Assembly: GCA_026388665.1 (NCBI GenBank)
Contig: JAPLJJ010000088.1
Location: 1 to 59,853 of the forward strand
Direction: 5' to 3'
DNA: 59,853 nucleotides
Source: Deltaproteobacteria bacterium
GTDB lineage: Bacteria > Desulfobacterota > Desulfomonilia > Desulfomonilales > Desulfomonilaceae
Of this stretch, positions 1-9,285 are shown piece by piece (within the stretch, counting starts at the first letter, position 1; every line of letters starts with the position of its first letter). A program made the position numbers and the translations under genes. The notes below the pieces were generated by a model. It did not search any database and was not told the DNA's origin. It saw nothing but the letters and a program-made list of their open reading frames with translations.

Positions 1-13
1 GGACAACTAGAAC

Positions 14-793
14 GTGGAAGAGGCCGGCATGGCCCAGATGGATGACGACATCGGCGCCCTCCTGAAGCACCTGGTCGATATCGGCGAGGCCGACAACACC
101 ATCGTCGTCTTCACCACCGACAACGGGGCGGATGGCGGCATGACTCCGTTCAAGGCCACCAAAGGCACCGTCTTTGACGGCGGCTTCCGCGTGCCTGCAC
201 TCATCCGCTGGCCGGGAAAGGTAAAACCCGGCACGGTCGAGAACGGCATTTTCTCAGGACTTGACTGGTTCCCCACCTTCGTGGCGGCAGCCGGCAACCC
301 TGATATAAAGGATCAACTCCTGAAGGGAGTGAAGCTCGGCGACCGTACGTACAAGAACCACCTCGACGGTTACAACCAGATGGACCTGATCACTGGAAAG
401 GGGCCTTCCGCTCGTCACGAGATCTTCTACTTCGGCGGTTCCCAACTGGGTGCCCTTCGTGTTGATGATTTAAAGTTCCAGTTCTTCCAACAGCCGCTCG
501 GCTGGCCTGGACCGAAGGTCACGACCGACATGCCCACCATCGTAAACCTCCGACAAGATCCGTTCGAGCGGACGCCATCAACGGGCAGCCAGAGCTTAAA
601 CGACTTAGGCGGTGGTTACATAAATGACTTCTATGCGCGCGAGTTCTGGCGCTTCGTAATGGTGCAGGATTATGTGGGGAGGCTCGCGAAAACGGCCCTC
701 GAGTATCCTCCGATGCAAGCGCCGGCGTCCTTCAACCTTGAGGCAATAAAAAACAAAATAGATGAGGCGCTCAGGAATCACGCAGGGCAATAG
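14..793 (+). pseudogene. 3' remnant of an arylsulfatase
   Basis: This is the C-terminal ~259 residues of a type I sulfatase (alkaline phosphatase superfamily), which hydrolyses sulfate esters, usually in the periplasm. Family blocks seen are FTTDNG (about residue 34), FRVPALIRWPGK, GLDWFPT and the tail YPPMQAPASFNLEAI. The N-terminal half with the CxPxR formylglycine site and first metal ligands is absent. An in-frame TAG at 8-10 lies directly before the GTG at 14, so the frame is closed toward the left edge, and no ribosome site precedes the GTG. From memory, relatives have about seven more residues between DNGA and DGG, so there may be a small deletion. A nonfunctional remnant is most likely; a frameshift just outside the window is the alternative. 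Base composition is GC-richer than the genes after position 2000. Confidence 0.75.
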
Positions 794-809
794 TTGAATT
801 GTCGACAAC

Positions 810-840
810 GCGGGCGCTCCACCAGGGGCACCCGCTTTAT
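810..840 (+). terminator. possible weak terminator after the sulfatase remnant
   Basis: GCGGG at 810-814 can pair with CCCGC at 831-835, with two further pairs inside after one mismatch, followed by TTTAT. The stem is short and the U tract is weak. It lies 17 bases after the sulfatase stop codon. Confidence 0.35.
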
Positions 841-910
841 CATTACAGCGAGCCCCTACTGTGAAATGCCGAGCTAGCGCAAAGCAAAGAACAACGGAAA
901 TGAGGACGCT

Positions 911-1948
911 ATGAAATCTTTCGTCATTTCTAGTCGATTGAGTTGTATGATTATTTCGGCGCTTTGCGCCCTGCTGTTCTTTATTTCTCACGCGCACGGC
1001 CAAACCGATCCTCTCCCTTCCTGGAACGACGGACCAGCCAAGCAGGCGATCATCCAGTTCGTCCAGGACACTACCGACCAGGCCAGCCCGAAGTTCGTGC
1101 CGCCCGAGGCGCGCATTGCCACCTTCGATCAGGATGGCACGTTGTGGGTGGAGCATCCTATTTACACGCAGGTGATGTACTGTCTGGAGCGGGTCCCGGC
1201 GGTCGTGAAGGCGAAGCCGGAACTGAAGAACGTCGAGCCTTTCAAGACCGTGCTATCGGGTAATCGCGAGGCGATGGCGAAGCTCTCGATGAAAAACCTT
1301 GAGAAGATCCTCGCCGCCACGCTCACTGGCATGACGGTAGACGAGTTCAACGCCGAAGTGAAGAAGTGGATCGAAACAGCCAGGGATCAGCGATGGAAAC
1401 GGCCTTACACTGCGCTTGTTTACCAGCCGATGCTTGAGGTACTGAGCTATCTGCGCGCCAACGGCTACAAGACCTACATCGTGACTGGCGGTGGCCAGGA
1501 TTTCGTGCGCGTCTACTCAGAGCATGTGTACGGCATTCCGCCCGAGCAGGTGGTGGGCACCGCGGGTGGCACGAAGTATGGCTACGCCAAGGACGGCAAA
1601 CCGTTCCTGACCAAGGAGCCCAAGCTTCTGCTCAACGACGATAACACTGGTAAGCCTGAAGGCATTCACCTGATGATCGGCCGACGGCCTTACGCCGCGT
1701 TTGGCAACTCAACGGGCGACCGGCAGATGCTGGAGTCCACGAAAGCTGGCGACGGGGCGCGACTCTCGATGATCGTGCTGCACGACGATGCGAAGCGCGA
1801 GTATGCGTACGGACCGGCCCAGGGGCTGCCGGCTACCAAGGTCGGAGCCTTCACCCAGGCTCTGTACGACGAGGCGAAGAAGCAGGGCTGGACGGTCATC
1901 AGCATGAAGAACGATTGGAAGGTCATTTTTCCGTTCGAGAACAAATAA
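911..1948 (+). CDS. periplasmic HAD-superfamily phosphatase
   Basis: A 345-residue secreted member of the haloacid dehalogenase superfamily (phosphoserine-phosphatase-like subclass), probably a phosphomonoesterase of unknown substrate. Residues 1-30 form a signal peptide ending near AHG. Motif I is FDQDGTLW (about 72-79), motif II is the Thr in IVTGGG (about 190-195) and motif IV is GNSTGDRQM (about 262-270). A conserved Lys/Arg-rich stretch lies between II and IV. The start ATG follows GAGGAC. The gene is intact, unlike the sulfatase remnant 118 bases upstream; from general knowledge such HAD genes often sit beside arylsulfatases. Like the sulfatase it is GC-rich (two 60-base lines counted at 55-58 %), which suggests shared acquisition. 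Confidence 0.85.
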   Translation: MKSFVISSRLSCMIISALCALLFFISHAHGQTDPLPSWNDGPAKQAIIQFVQDTTDQASPKFVPPEARIATFDQDGTLWVEHPIYTQVMYCLERVPAVVKAKPELKNVEPFKTVLSGNREAMAKLSMKNLEKILAATLTGMTVDEFNAEVKKWIETARDQRWKRPYTALVYQPMLEVLSYLRANGYKTYIVTGGGQDFVRVYSEHVYGIPPEQVVGTAGGTKYGYAKDGKPFLTKEPKLLLNDDNTGKPEGIHLMIGRRPYAAFGNSTGDRQMLESTKAGDGARLSMIVLHDDAKREYAYGPAQGLPATKVGAFTQALYDEAKKQGWTVISMKNDWKVIFPFENK

Positions 1949-2012
1949 GCTGCTGTTGATATCAGTAAGCCCGAGTTCCTCACGCACAGCTAGAACCGTG
2001 TCTATTGACTGG

Positions 2013-2027
2013 AAAGCGAATCGGTAT
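2013..2027 (+). repeat. 15-mer copy of the dispersed-repeat end
   Basis: AAAGCGAATCGGTAT is identical to the 15-mers at 29420-29434 and, inverted, at 29881-29895, the latter being the end of a longer dispersed repeat. Here it sits where the GC-rich patch stops and touches the stop codon of the regulator encoded on the other strand. Confidence 0.6.
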
Positions 2028-3586
2028 TACTCGGTACTTGGGTTTAAATAAAAAACCTTCTTTCTTTTCAGATAGTCTTCCAGACCGAATTTTTTGATTC
2101 GATACCCCATTTGCCTTAGCGTGATACCGAGGTCTCGCGCTGCTCGGGACTGAATCCAATTGTTACGTTCCAGCGCAGCCATAACTCCTCTTTTTTCCAT
2201 CTCTGTTAGTGAATCGAGCTTTATTTCTCGCTCAATCGGAGGCTCTCTAACAACATGTGTAATGTAAGGCGTGAGATCATCCACATCTATGAGGCCATTT
2301 TCGGAAATTATCGCGAGCCTTTCCAAAAGGTTTTCCATTTCCCTGACATTACCGGGCCAGGAATATCTTAGTAAAGTCTCGATGGCCTTGGGTGTGAAAT
2401 GGAGTTCTGCTCCGTATTCTCTGACTAATGATCGAGTAAAGAAGCTCAACAGGCCTACGATATCTTCCTGTCTTTCCCTAAGTGGGGGAACCCGGATCGG
2501 GAACACATTAAGCCTGTAATAAAGATCCTGTCTGAACTCTCCCGCTGCGGTCGCCTCAATGAGGTCCCGGTTTGTAGCTGCGACAATTCGAACATCGACC
2601 TTCCTAGTCTTTGAACTCCCAAGGCGTTCAAATTCCTTGTCTTGGAGAAACCTTAAAAGTTTCGCTTGCACCGGTAATGACAATTCACCGATCTCATCCA
2701 AGAACAAAGTGCCGCCATCAGCCTCTTCCACTCGCCCCGTCTTTATCTCCGTCGCGCCTGTAAAAGCTCCCTTTTCGTGCCCAAAAAGTTCAGATTCAAG
2801 AAGGTTTTCAGGAAGAGCTGCGCTGTTGACCTTGACAAAAGGATTCCTGGACCTTGCGCTCAATTCATGGATTATCTGCGCTACGAGGGTCTTGCCGGTC
2901 CCTGATTCGCCAAGGATCAGAACTGTAGCCCTCGTCGGAGCGACCTTCCTGACAAGCTGTTGCGCCTCCAGCATTGAGGAACTTTTTGCCATTGAAAAAA
3001 AGCCGCTTGTTTTCCTTGAGATCTTTTCTTTCAAAAACACGTTGGCGCGGACCAAGTTGTTCTCTCGCTCTCTGACCTGTTCATTCAGGCTTATCAATTG
3101 AGCAATAAAGGCAGCTAGTATTGAAAGGAATCGGAGATCCTCTTCAAACGATACATCTTCGTCAAACAACCTGTCCACGCTTAGAACACCAATTGGGTGG
3201 CCATTCAGGCTAATGGGCACCCCCATAAAAGACACCTTGCCTTTTTGCGGGTTTCTTGAGCCTGTTTTATTGAGGAATAGAGGGTCATTACTAATGTCGG
3301 GAACCACCATCGGCTCATTCGAACAAAAAATGTTTCCGGTGACTCCCTCATCAAACCTGTAAACCCCTCTTTTCCTCTCTTGATGAGTCAAGCCGTGGGA
3401 TGCTCTAATTACCAATTTGCCTGTTTCGGAACTAATTATCGTCACGGCCCCACGTTTCATTGTCAAATCTTCTGACAGTATGGAAAGGACAATTTCAAGT
3501 GTTTGGTCTAAATTCAAGGCTTGACCTATTACCTGACTAATCTTGTGCAACGCCTTGAGTTCCAGTTGGTTGATACGAGCCTTCAT
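2027..3586 (-). CDS. NifA-like sigma-54-dependent transcriptional activator
   Basis: A 519-residue enhancer-binding protein that remodels sigma-54 RNA polymerase. The order is an N-terminal GAF sensor domain (about 15-165), a central AAA+ domain with Walker A GESGTGKT, the sigma-54-contacting GAFTGA loop, Walker B LFLDEIG and the arginine-finger region, and a C-terminal Fis-type helix-turn-helix (AARDLGITLRQMGYRIKKF). The GAF-AAA-HTH layout is that of NifA/NorR-like activators and the signal is unknown. I chose the ATG at 3586, preceded by AGAAGG; an in-frame ATG at 3664 has only AT-rich DNA before it. No nif genes are present and no clear -24/-12 site was found, so its targets are not visible here. 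Confidence 0.9.
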   Translation of the reverse strand: MKARINQLELKALHKISQVIGQALNLDQTLEIVLSILSEDLTMKRGAVTIISSETGKLVIRASHGLTHQERKRGVYRFDEGVTGNIFCSNEPMVVPDISNDPLFLNKTGSRNPQKGKVSFMGVPISLNGHPIGVLSVDRLFDEDVSFEEDLRFLSILAAFIAQLISLNEQVRERENNLVRANVFLKEKISRKTSGFFSMAKSSSMLEAQQLVRKVAPTRATVLILGESGTGKTLVAQIIHELSARSRNPFVKVNSAALPENLLESELFGHEKGAFTGATEIKTGRVEEADGGTLFLDEIGELSLPVQAKLLRFLQDKEFERLGSSKTRKVDVRIVAATNRDLIEATAAGEFRQDLYYRLNVFPIRVPPLRERQEDIVGLLSFFTRSLVREYGAELHFTPKAIETLLRYSWPGNVREMENLLERLAIISENGLIDVDDLTPYITHVVREPPIEREIKLDSLTEMEKRGVMAALERNNWIQSRAARDLGITLRQMGYRIKKFGLEDYLKRKKVFYLNPSTE

Positions 3587-3883
3587 ATCCTTCTCGCCGT
3601 AGTTTATAAATTCTTGGAGACAGAAATCATGCTGATGTGATGCAATAACTAAGCCAGACATCATAAATATATAATTAGCTAATTAAACTAGATAATTAAC
3701 TGTGAATATAGCCAAAGTCCATAAATTCTAGCGACACAATGGTATTGACACTGGAAAATAACTACAGAAATGTAGGAAATCTGGAGTCTTCACAAAAAAA
3801 AAGTTCCGAAGCCAAATCAGTTTGTTTTGAACTCGGACAGTGTTTAATGTAGTGAAAATAGTATCAACACGGAGGCGACCATA

Positions 3884-4156
3884 ATGAGGATATTCACAAC
3901 CATATTCGCGTGTATGACGATGTTTGTTTTCTTGCTCGTCTCGGTCCTGGATTCATCCGCTCAGGAAGTAAGGTATCCTGCCGGCAGTGTTCAATCCGGA
4001 CGGGACGGCAGGGGCAACTACCCTGGCGGCTCTGTAAACTGGGGGTCGGGTAACGGTTATGTTAACTTCCCCGGCGGTAGTGTAGGTTGGGACAATCGTG
4101 GACAAGGTGGAGTGCGCATCAATGTTCCGGGGTTCAACGGGCGCATTCGTTGGTAA
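3884..4156 (+). CDS. small secreted glycine-rich repeat protein
   Basis: A 90-residue protein of no family I recognise. Residues 1-27 are a signal peptide ending near SSAQE. The mature part is three imperfect repeats, each opening with [YF]PxGSV (YPAGSV, YPGGSV, FPGGSV) followed by a Gly/Asn/Trp-rich stretch, ending GRIRW. The composition suggests an extracytoplasmic beta-rich or wall-associated peptide. The start is clear: ATG with GGAGG eight bases upstream. It is monocistronic, diverges from the sigma-54 activator and converges on the glycosidase. A weak sigma-70-like promoter (TTGAAC at 3827, 17 bases, TAGTGA at 3850) precedes it. Confidence 0.7.
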   Translation: MRIFTTIFACMTMFVFLLVSVLDSSAQEVRYPAGSVQSGRDGRGNYPGGSVNWGSGNGYVNFPGGSVGWDNRGQGGVRINVPGFNGRIRW

Positions 4157-4231
4157 TCGGTTTACGCTAATTCCGAGGAAAGCAAATCAGTATGATGCCA
4201 TGTATGTTCCCAATATCAGCCTGATCGGTTG

Positions 4232-5299
4232 TTACGCCGACGCAGGTTTCGACCTAAAATAATCGATTACGCTTGCTGAGTCGCAGCGTCTGGAAAGTCT
4301 CAATAGACTTGGGAACAGGGCTTCAGTTGTGGCGATAGAGCGTTTGAACCTTTTCTCCGCGAACGGATCATCCAGCGTCGAGTCAAAGACATTTTTTCGG
4401 GCTGCAAATGTCTTGTCAGGCGAATTGCAAATTAAGAGAATGTCCGCTCCCGCTTGATAAGCAAGAAGTGATGCTTCCTCAGCGCTATAATGTTTTGATA
4501 TAGCCCCCATGTCCAGATCGTCAGTGACTATGGGACCTTGGAATTTCAATTCATTTCTCAGGAGATTCTCGACAAGGGCAGGGGATAGGGACGCAGGCAA
4601 TAGCTTATCAAAAGCAGGGAACAACACATGGGCAGTCATGATCATACTTGTTCCGGCATCTATGGCGTTCACAAACGGGAGGACATCCCGTTCCATAATC
4701 CGCCTAATAGGTCTCCGATCAATCGGTAAATCCAGGTGTGAATCGACAGCTACAGCGCCATGACCAGGGAAATGTTTGCCACAGGTTAACAACCCTTCAG
4801 ATTTCATTGTGCGAATTACAAGAGCCCCAAATTTAGCTACTTGTTTGGGATCGGACCCGAAAGATCGGTCCCCGATGACAGTATTCGCCGGGTCAATCCC
4901 ATCCCCCAATACATCCAGAACAGGCGTGAAATCGAGATTAAAACCGACAAGGATTAACTCTCGGGCTGTTATCTCAGCATATCGCCGGATAGTTTCTTCC
5001 GGGGACTCGCCTCCAGCCATCACCATTACCGGAGGGAATTCCGAAAAAGGCGCTTTGACCCGTTTGACTCTGCCGCCCTCTTGGTCAACGCCAATTAATA
5101 TCGGTCGACCAAGTCTCTCAATTGAAAATTTCTGAATTGCGAAATTGAGTTCCGCTACTTGACCGGGATCTAATATGTTCCTGGCGAACAGGATGACGCC
5201 GCAGGGATTGATGGCATCTATAAAGGCCTGTAATTCCAGGGAGAATTCGGAGCCATAAAATCCAACCATGAAAAGACGTCCAAAATCTCGTTCCAACAT
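4232..5299 (-). CDS. nagZ: glycoside hydrolase family 3, NagZ-like beta-N-acetylhexosaminidase
   Basis: A 355-residue GH3 enzyme close to the length of NagZ (about 340), which removes N-acetylglucosamine from muropeptides during cytoplasmic wall recycling. The signature KHFPGHG is followed by the DSHLDLP Asp-His acid/base dyad, and TDDLDMGAI carries the nucleophilic Asp. The early DQEGGRV is the substrate-site block. No signal peptide is seen. It is the last gene of a long minus-strand run, 32 bases after the resC-like gene, with GGAG upstream of the ATG. The exact substrate (muropeptide or other beta-hexosaminide) cannot be read from sequence. Confidence 0.88.
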   Translation of the reverse strand: MLERDFGRLFMVGFYGSEFSLELQAFIDAINPCGVILFARNILDPGQVAELNFAIQKFSIERLGRPILIGVDQEGGRVKRVKAPFSEFPPVMVMAGGESPEETIRRYAEITARELILVGFNLDFTPVLDVLGDGIDPANTVIGDRSFGSDPKQVAKFGALVIRTMKSEGLLTCGKHFPGHGAVAVDSHLDLPIDRRPIRRIMERDVLPFVNAIDAGTSMIMTAHVLFPAFDKLLPASLSPALVENLLRNELKFQGPIVTDDLDMGAISKHYSAEEASLLAYQAGADILLICNSPDKTFAARKNVFDSTLDDPFAEKRFKRSIATTEALFPSLLRLSRRCDSASVIDYFRSKPASA

Positions 5300-5331
5300 T
5301 TGAATTCAGGCTCCTGACGTAAATTGAAGCT

Positions 5332-6150
5332 CTAGAAATAGCTGTGAAGTCCCGGCAAGTAATTTACGCCGAAGTATGTGAAAAGAACAGCGCAAAACCC
5401 TATTATTGAAAGAAACGCTGTTCGAGTCCCGGACCAACCTCGTGTAAGTCTCGCGTGCAGAAAACCCGCGTATACCAACCATGTTACAAGCGACCAGGTT
5501 TCTTTGGGGTCCCAGGACCAGTATGTCCCCCATGCGTGTTCAGCCCACGCCGCTCCTGTAATGATTCCCAGCGTTAGCAGTGGAAACCCGATCAGAATCG
5601 AACGGTAAACGATTTCATCAAGAAGTTCTTTTTTGGGAAGCATACTAAATGCTTTCTGTGAACCCTTGGATAACAACATGAGCAAGGCTGCGACAAAAGA
5701 CACTGCGAACCCGGCGTATCCGAGAAAACATGTGAAAACGTGAGCCACGAGCCAATTCGATTGAAGCGCTGGGATTAGGGGCCTGATATTGGGATCGACA
5801 AGAGAAGTGGAGGCCATAATGATAAACACTATGGGCACACCGAGCAGAGCAACCCAATCTGCGCTGAACCTGCGCCACACTATAATTAGAGCGAGTGAAA
5901 CCGACCAGGAGAAAAACACCAGAGACTCATACAAATTAGAAAGGGGAGCGTGCCCGATGCCTTGCCAATATGATTCAGCCCATCTCAGCCCGATTGATCC
6001 CGTATGGACCGACCACAGGATCACCAGAGCAATCCAGAACACTTTGTTTGACTGAGACCGGTCCTTTGCCGCCACAAATGTCACCAGGTAAGCGACAATC
6101 CAGACGAAATATCCAAAAGTTAAATAAGTGTTTATCTCAATACTGGTCAT
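5332..6150 (-). CDS. ccsA: cytochrome c biogenesis protein ResC/CcsA (system II)
   Basis: A 272-residue polytopic membrane protein of the haem-handling family. The tryptophan-rich haem motif WGTYWSWDPKETW lies near residue 205, with haem-ligand histidines in flanking loops (for example in LVAHVFTCFLGY) and about eight hydrophobic spans. With ResB it forms the system II synthase that delivers haem to exported apocytochromes c. It lies 39 bases after resB in the same direction. Its presence implies periplasmic c-type cytochromes, as expected in respiring anaerobes. The ribosome site before the ATG is weak (GGATTGG), suggesting coupling to resB. Confidence 0.93.
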   Translation of the reverse strand: MTSIEINTYLTFGYFVWIVAYLVTFVAAKDRSQSNKVFWIALVILWSVHTGSIGLRWAESYWQGIGHAPLSNLYESLVFFSWSVSLALIIVWRRFSADWVALLGVPIVFIIMASTSLVDPNIRPLIPALQSNWLVAHVFTCFLGYAGFAVSFVAALLMLLSKGSQKAFSMLPKKELLDEIVYRSILIGFPLLTLGIITGAAWAEHAWGTYWSWDPKETWSLVTWLVYAGFLHARLTRGWSGTRTAFLSIIGFCAVLFTYFGVNYLPGLHSYF

Positions 6151-6189
6151 GAATTAATCCAATCCGGAAAATCTCGATATGCGTTCTTA

Positions 6190-7548
6190 TCAATTTTGTC
6201 GGGATAAATCGACGTTTTCAGCAAGTTTCAATTTAACCGCCTCTCTAAATTCCCGCCGTAGTTTACGGCTTCGGCCGGAGGCTATAACCTGAGTTCCCTT
6301 TTCGGACGCAGTAAGCTCAATTGAAAGTCTCCGCAGATTCGTAAACAATGTTAGAGTGAATCCGAGCACAAGCATGGAACATCCAAGCCACACAATATAC
6401 ACGCCAGGATCATAACCGATTTGAAGACCCGTAGCGTACAAAGGAGTAAACCCCAGAAAACGAATTTCAACCCCGTCAACATTTAACGGTTGAGCGTCCT
6501 TCTGGTAAATACTAAACAATGACGGCTGATCGGTTGTGCCGGGAACACTAATTTGAATCCCCGATCCTTTAGCCATTGATCCGGGATCCAGGCTACGTGT
6601 TTTTATTTTTGAATTACTAGCCGGAATATCGATTTCGAGATTTGGATCAAAAGAATTTTCGGAATTTCCACCGTCCTTTGTTTTGAACGATAACCTGATG
6701 TTCTTAACCCCCAAAACCCGGTAGTCGGATTGAAACAGGGAAATTCCTTCAAAGGTCAGCGGGTGATTCACGAGTATTGATCCCGCCGCAACTTCTTTAC
6801 CATCCCTAAGCAATCGAACATTGCTACGGAATTCTTTTGGTTCACCGGTTGGGTAATTGGTGAGGGTAAAATCATCAACCATGATCTTGAAGGGCAAGGT
6901 TCTGGTTGCTCCGGTGGAGATAAGAGAGAATTTATCAGTCCCATCGCCTTCCTTAATCAGAGCATGTCCTTTGTGCCCCCAGAAGGCCCCAACAAGACTA
7001 CCTAACAGTATGACAATGATTCCAATATGAATTAAGGGGAACCCGAGGAGGTAAATTTTGTGCTTGTCCCATGAAAAATTTGTCCTGTCCGAGGTTTCCG
7101 TCACTCTTGGAACTACACGCATAACGGACTTGCCGATAAATGCAAGACTATCTTTTAATTCACTAATCCCACGAGAGGAAATATAACGCAGCTTGAACGA
7201 CGACTTCTGATTCTTGCCGTTCCATTCCTCCAGTATCATAGGAATTCTCCGGAACAGACAGCCTAGTAAGTTCAGAGTAAGCACCGCCAGCAGGGTCGTG
7301 AACCACCAACTCCGGAAGATATTGTTTAGGTCCAGGATTAAAGCGAGACGGTATAAGAATGGATTGCCCGAAATGGCTATTCTATCAAGCGCTTCACCTT
7401 GAGGAATTATCGTCCCAAGAATTGAACCGACAGCAATCGCGAACAAGAGAAAGATGGTGGTTTTTACTGAAGTGAAAAAAGTTTTTATCTCAGACAAAAT
7501 GGAGACTGATTCGGAAGAATCAGTCTGCGGTGACGTTGGTTTCTTCAT
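6190..7548 (-). CDS. resB: cytochrome c biogenesis protein ResB/Ccs1
   Basis: A 452-residue ResB-family protein, the partner of CcsA in system II cytochrome c maturation. Transmembrane segments lie at about residues 30-50, 80-100, 165-190 and 378-400, with a large extracytoplasmic domain between the third and fourth. The GTIIPQG block after the first span is typical. It follows the methylmalonyl-CoA mutase gene by 47 bases and precedes ccsA, so resB-ccsA is a two-gene unit in a longer transcript. GGAG lies ten bases before the ATG. Confidence 0.93.
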   Translation of the reverse strand: MKKPTSPQTDSSESVSILSEIKTFFTSVKTTIFLLFAIAVGSILGTIIPQGEALDRIAISGNPFLYRLALILDLNNIFRSWWFTTLLAVLTLNLLGCLFRRIPMILEEWNGKNQKSSFKLRYISSRGISELKDSLAFIGKSVMRVVPRVTETSDRTNFSWDKHKIYLLGFPLIHIGIIVILLGSLVGAFWGHKGHALIKEGDGTDKFSLISTGATRTLPFKIMVDDFTLTNYPTGEPKEFRSNVRLLRDGKEVAAGSILVNHPLTFEGISLFQSDYRVLGVKNIRLSFKTKDGGNSENSFDPNLEIDIPASNSKIKTRSLDPGSMAKGSGIQISVPGTTDQPSLFSIYQKDAQPLNVDGVEIRFLGFTPLYATGLQIGYDPGVYIVWLGCSMLVLGFTLTLFTNLRRLSIELTASEKGTQVIASGRSRKLRREFREAVKLKLAENVDLSRQN

Positions 7549-7595
7549 TAAGTGTGTACTCCGAGCTGACTAATCACTAATCTTATTCAGTAAAA

Positions 7596-9257
7596 TCAGC
7601 AATGGGACGCATGTAAATACTCTCCGAACACACTGCGAAGCACATCACATATTTCTCCCAGAGAAACACGTTTACGTACCGCGTCCAAAATGGGCGGCAT
7701 CAGATTGTCTGTTCCAAGGGCCGCCTTTCGAAGTTCTTCGAGGGCCTTTTTCACCGTGTCGGAGTCACGCTCCGCGTAAATCCTGTCAAGTTTTTGAATT
7801 TGATTTTGACGCACTTTAGGATCAACTTTCAGCAAGTCTTTTGGGGACGCTCCTACTGTTTGGAAGCGATTTACGCCGACAATGACCTGGTCTCCAGACT
7901 CAACCGCCTTTTGGAATTTATAAGCGGAGTCCTGAATCTCCTGTTCTATAAAACCACACTCCACCGCCTTAACTGCGCCGCCCATTTCGTCTATTTTCTT
8001 GATGTACTCAAGTGCAAGTTTTTCAATTTCATTTGTGAGCCCCTCGACAAAATAGGACCCGGCCATAGGATCAACAGTATCAGCCACACCAGTTTCGTAT
8101 GCCACTATCTGTTGGGTCCTAAGGGCTATTTGGACGGATTCCTGAGAGGGAAGGGCGTATGCTTCATCCCGGGAGTTGGTATGCAAAGACTGAGTTCCGC
8201 CAAGCGCGGCAGAAAGCGCCTGATAGGCCACTCTGACAACATTATTATCGGGCTGTGGCGCTGTAAGCGTACATCCTGCCGTCTGTGTATGGAAACGTAA
8301 CATCATGGCTCTGGGGTTTGTAGCCCCGAAACGCTCTTTCATGATGCGAGCCCACATACGTCTGGCGGCCCTGAATTTTGCGATTTCTTCAAAGAAATCC
8401 TGATGCGCATTGAAGAAGAAACTCAATCTTTCGCCGAAAGCGTCCACATTGAGACCTGCCTTGATTGCCGCTTCAACATAGGCGATCCCGTTGGCCAATG
8501 TGAAGGCCACTTCCTGAACCGCTGTAGATCCTGCTTCTCTGATGTGGTAACCACTAATGCTTATTGTGTTCCATTGCGGCACGTGTTGGTTACAAAATGC
8601 GAAGATGTCAGTAATTATTCGCATAGAGGGCCGCGGAGGGAAAATGTAGGTCCCGCGCGCCGGGTATTCTTTGAGGATATCATTCTGAATAGTGCCTCGA
8701 AGTTTCCCCAAGTCAGCGCCCTCTTCTTCAGCCGCAACTATATACATTGCCAGTAAAATTGCAGCCGGGGAATTTATCGTCATGGAGGTGCTCACCACTC
8801 CAAGATCTATCCCATTAAACAGCAGCTTCAAGTCTTCGACAGTGTCGATAGCGACGCCTACTTTTCCAACTTCTCCTGCCGCAAGTTCATGATCCGAGTT
8901 GTACCCGATCTGGGTAGGCAGATCAAAAGCTACGGACAACCCCGTCTGTCCCTGTTCAATGAGATATTTGAACCGTGTGTTTGTCGCCTCAGCGCTCCCA
9001 AAACCGGCGTATTGCCTCATTGTCCAGAACCTGCCGCGATACACGTTGGGCTGGACACCCCGGGTGAACGGATACGACCCAGGAATACCGAGGTCCTTCT
9101 CAAGATCGAAATTCGGTGTGTCCCACGGCCAGTACACCCTTTTTACGGGCAAACCCGAAACCGTGGTAAACTCAACCTTACGTTCCGGACGCTTGGCCAA
9201 ACTGTCTTTGAATTTTTGATCCGACTTGAGACACTTGTCTTGAAATTCTTCAGTCAC
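7596..9257 (-). CDS. methylmalonyl-CoA mutase, large (catalytic) subunit
   Basis: A 553-residue TIM-barrel subunit of a B12-dependent acyl-CoA mutase interconverting succinyl-CoA and R-methylmalonyl-CoA. Diagnostic blocks are RQYAGFG (the substrate Tyr), SMRII (the carboxylate-binding Arg), [10 protein letters not shown] (His), [14 protein letters not shown] and [10 protein letters not shown]. The protein stops where the cobalamin-binding domain would begin, so it is the split type needing a separate small subunit, and none is in the window. The GTG at 9257 is the best start because GAGGTG lies just upstream; an ATG four codons earlier has no such site. The epimerase and a biotin carrier lie upstream in the same run, giving a propionate/methylmalonyl route. 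Confidence 0.93.
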   Translation of the reverse strand: MTEEFQDKCLKSDQKFKDSLAKRPERKVEFTTVSGLPVKRVYWPWDTPNFDLEKDLGIPGSYPFTRGVQPNVYRGRFWTMRQYAGFGSAEATNTRFKYLIEQGQTGLSVAFDLPTQIGYNSDHELAAGEVGKVGVAIDTVEDLKLLFNGIDLGVVSTSMTINSPAAILLAMYIVAAEEEGADLGKLRGTIQNDILKEYPARGTYIFPPRPSMRIITDIFAFCNQHVPQWNTISISGYHIREAGSTAVQEVAFTLANGIAYVEAAIKAGLNVDAFGERLSFFFNAHQDFFEEIAKFRAARRMWARIMKERFGATNPRAMMLRFHTQTAGCTLTAPQPDNNVVRVAYQALSAALGGTQSLHTNSRDEAYALPSQESVQIALRTQQIVAYETGVADTVDPMAGSYFVEGLTNEIEKLALEYIKKIDEMGGAVKAVECGFIEQEIQDSAYKFQKAVESGDQVIVGVNRFQTVGASPKDLLKVDPKVRQNQIQKLDRIYAERDSDTVKKALEELRKAALGTDNLMPPILDAVRKRVSLGEICDVLRSVFGEYLHASHC

Positions 9258-9285
9258 GGCGCACCTCATTTCGTGGAATTATCGT

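Noticed and set aside
3960-4130. Short DNA repeats as a possible CRISPR or minisatellite
   Set aside because: They are imperfect coding repeats of a [YF]PxGSV protein, with no uniform repeat/spacer spacing.
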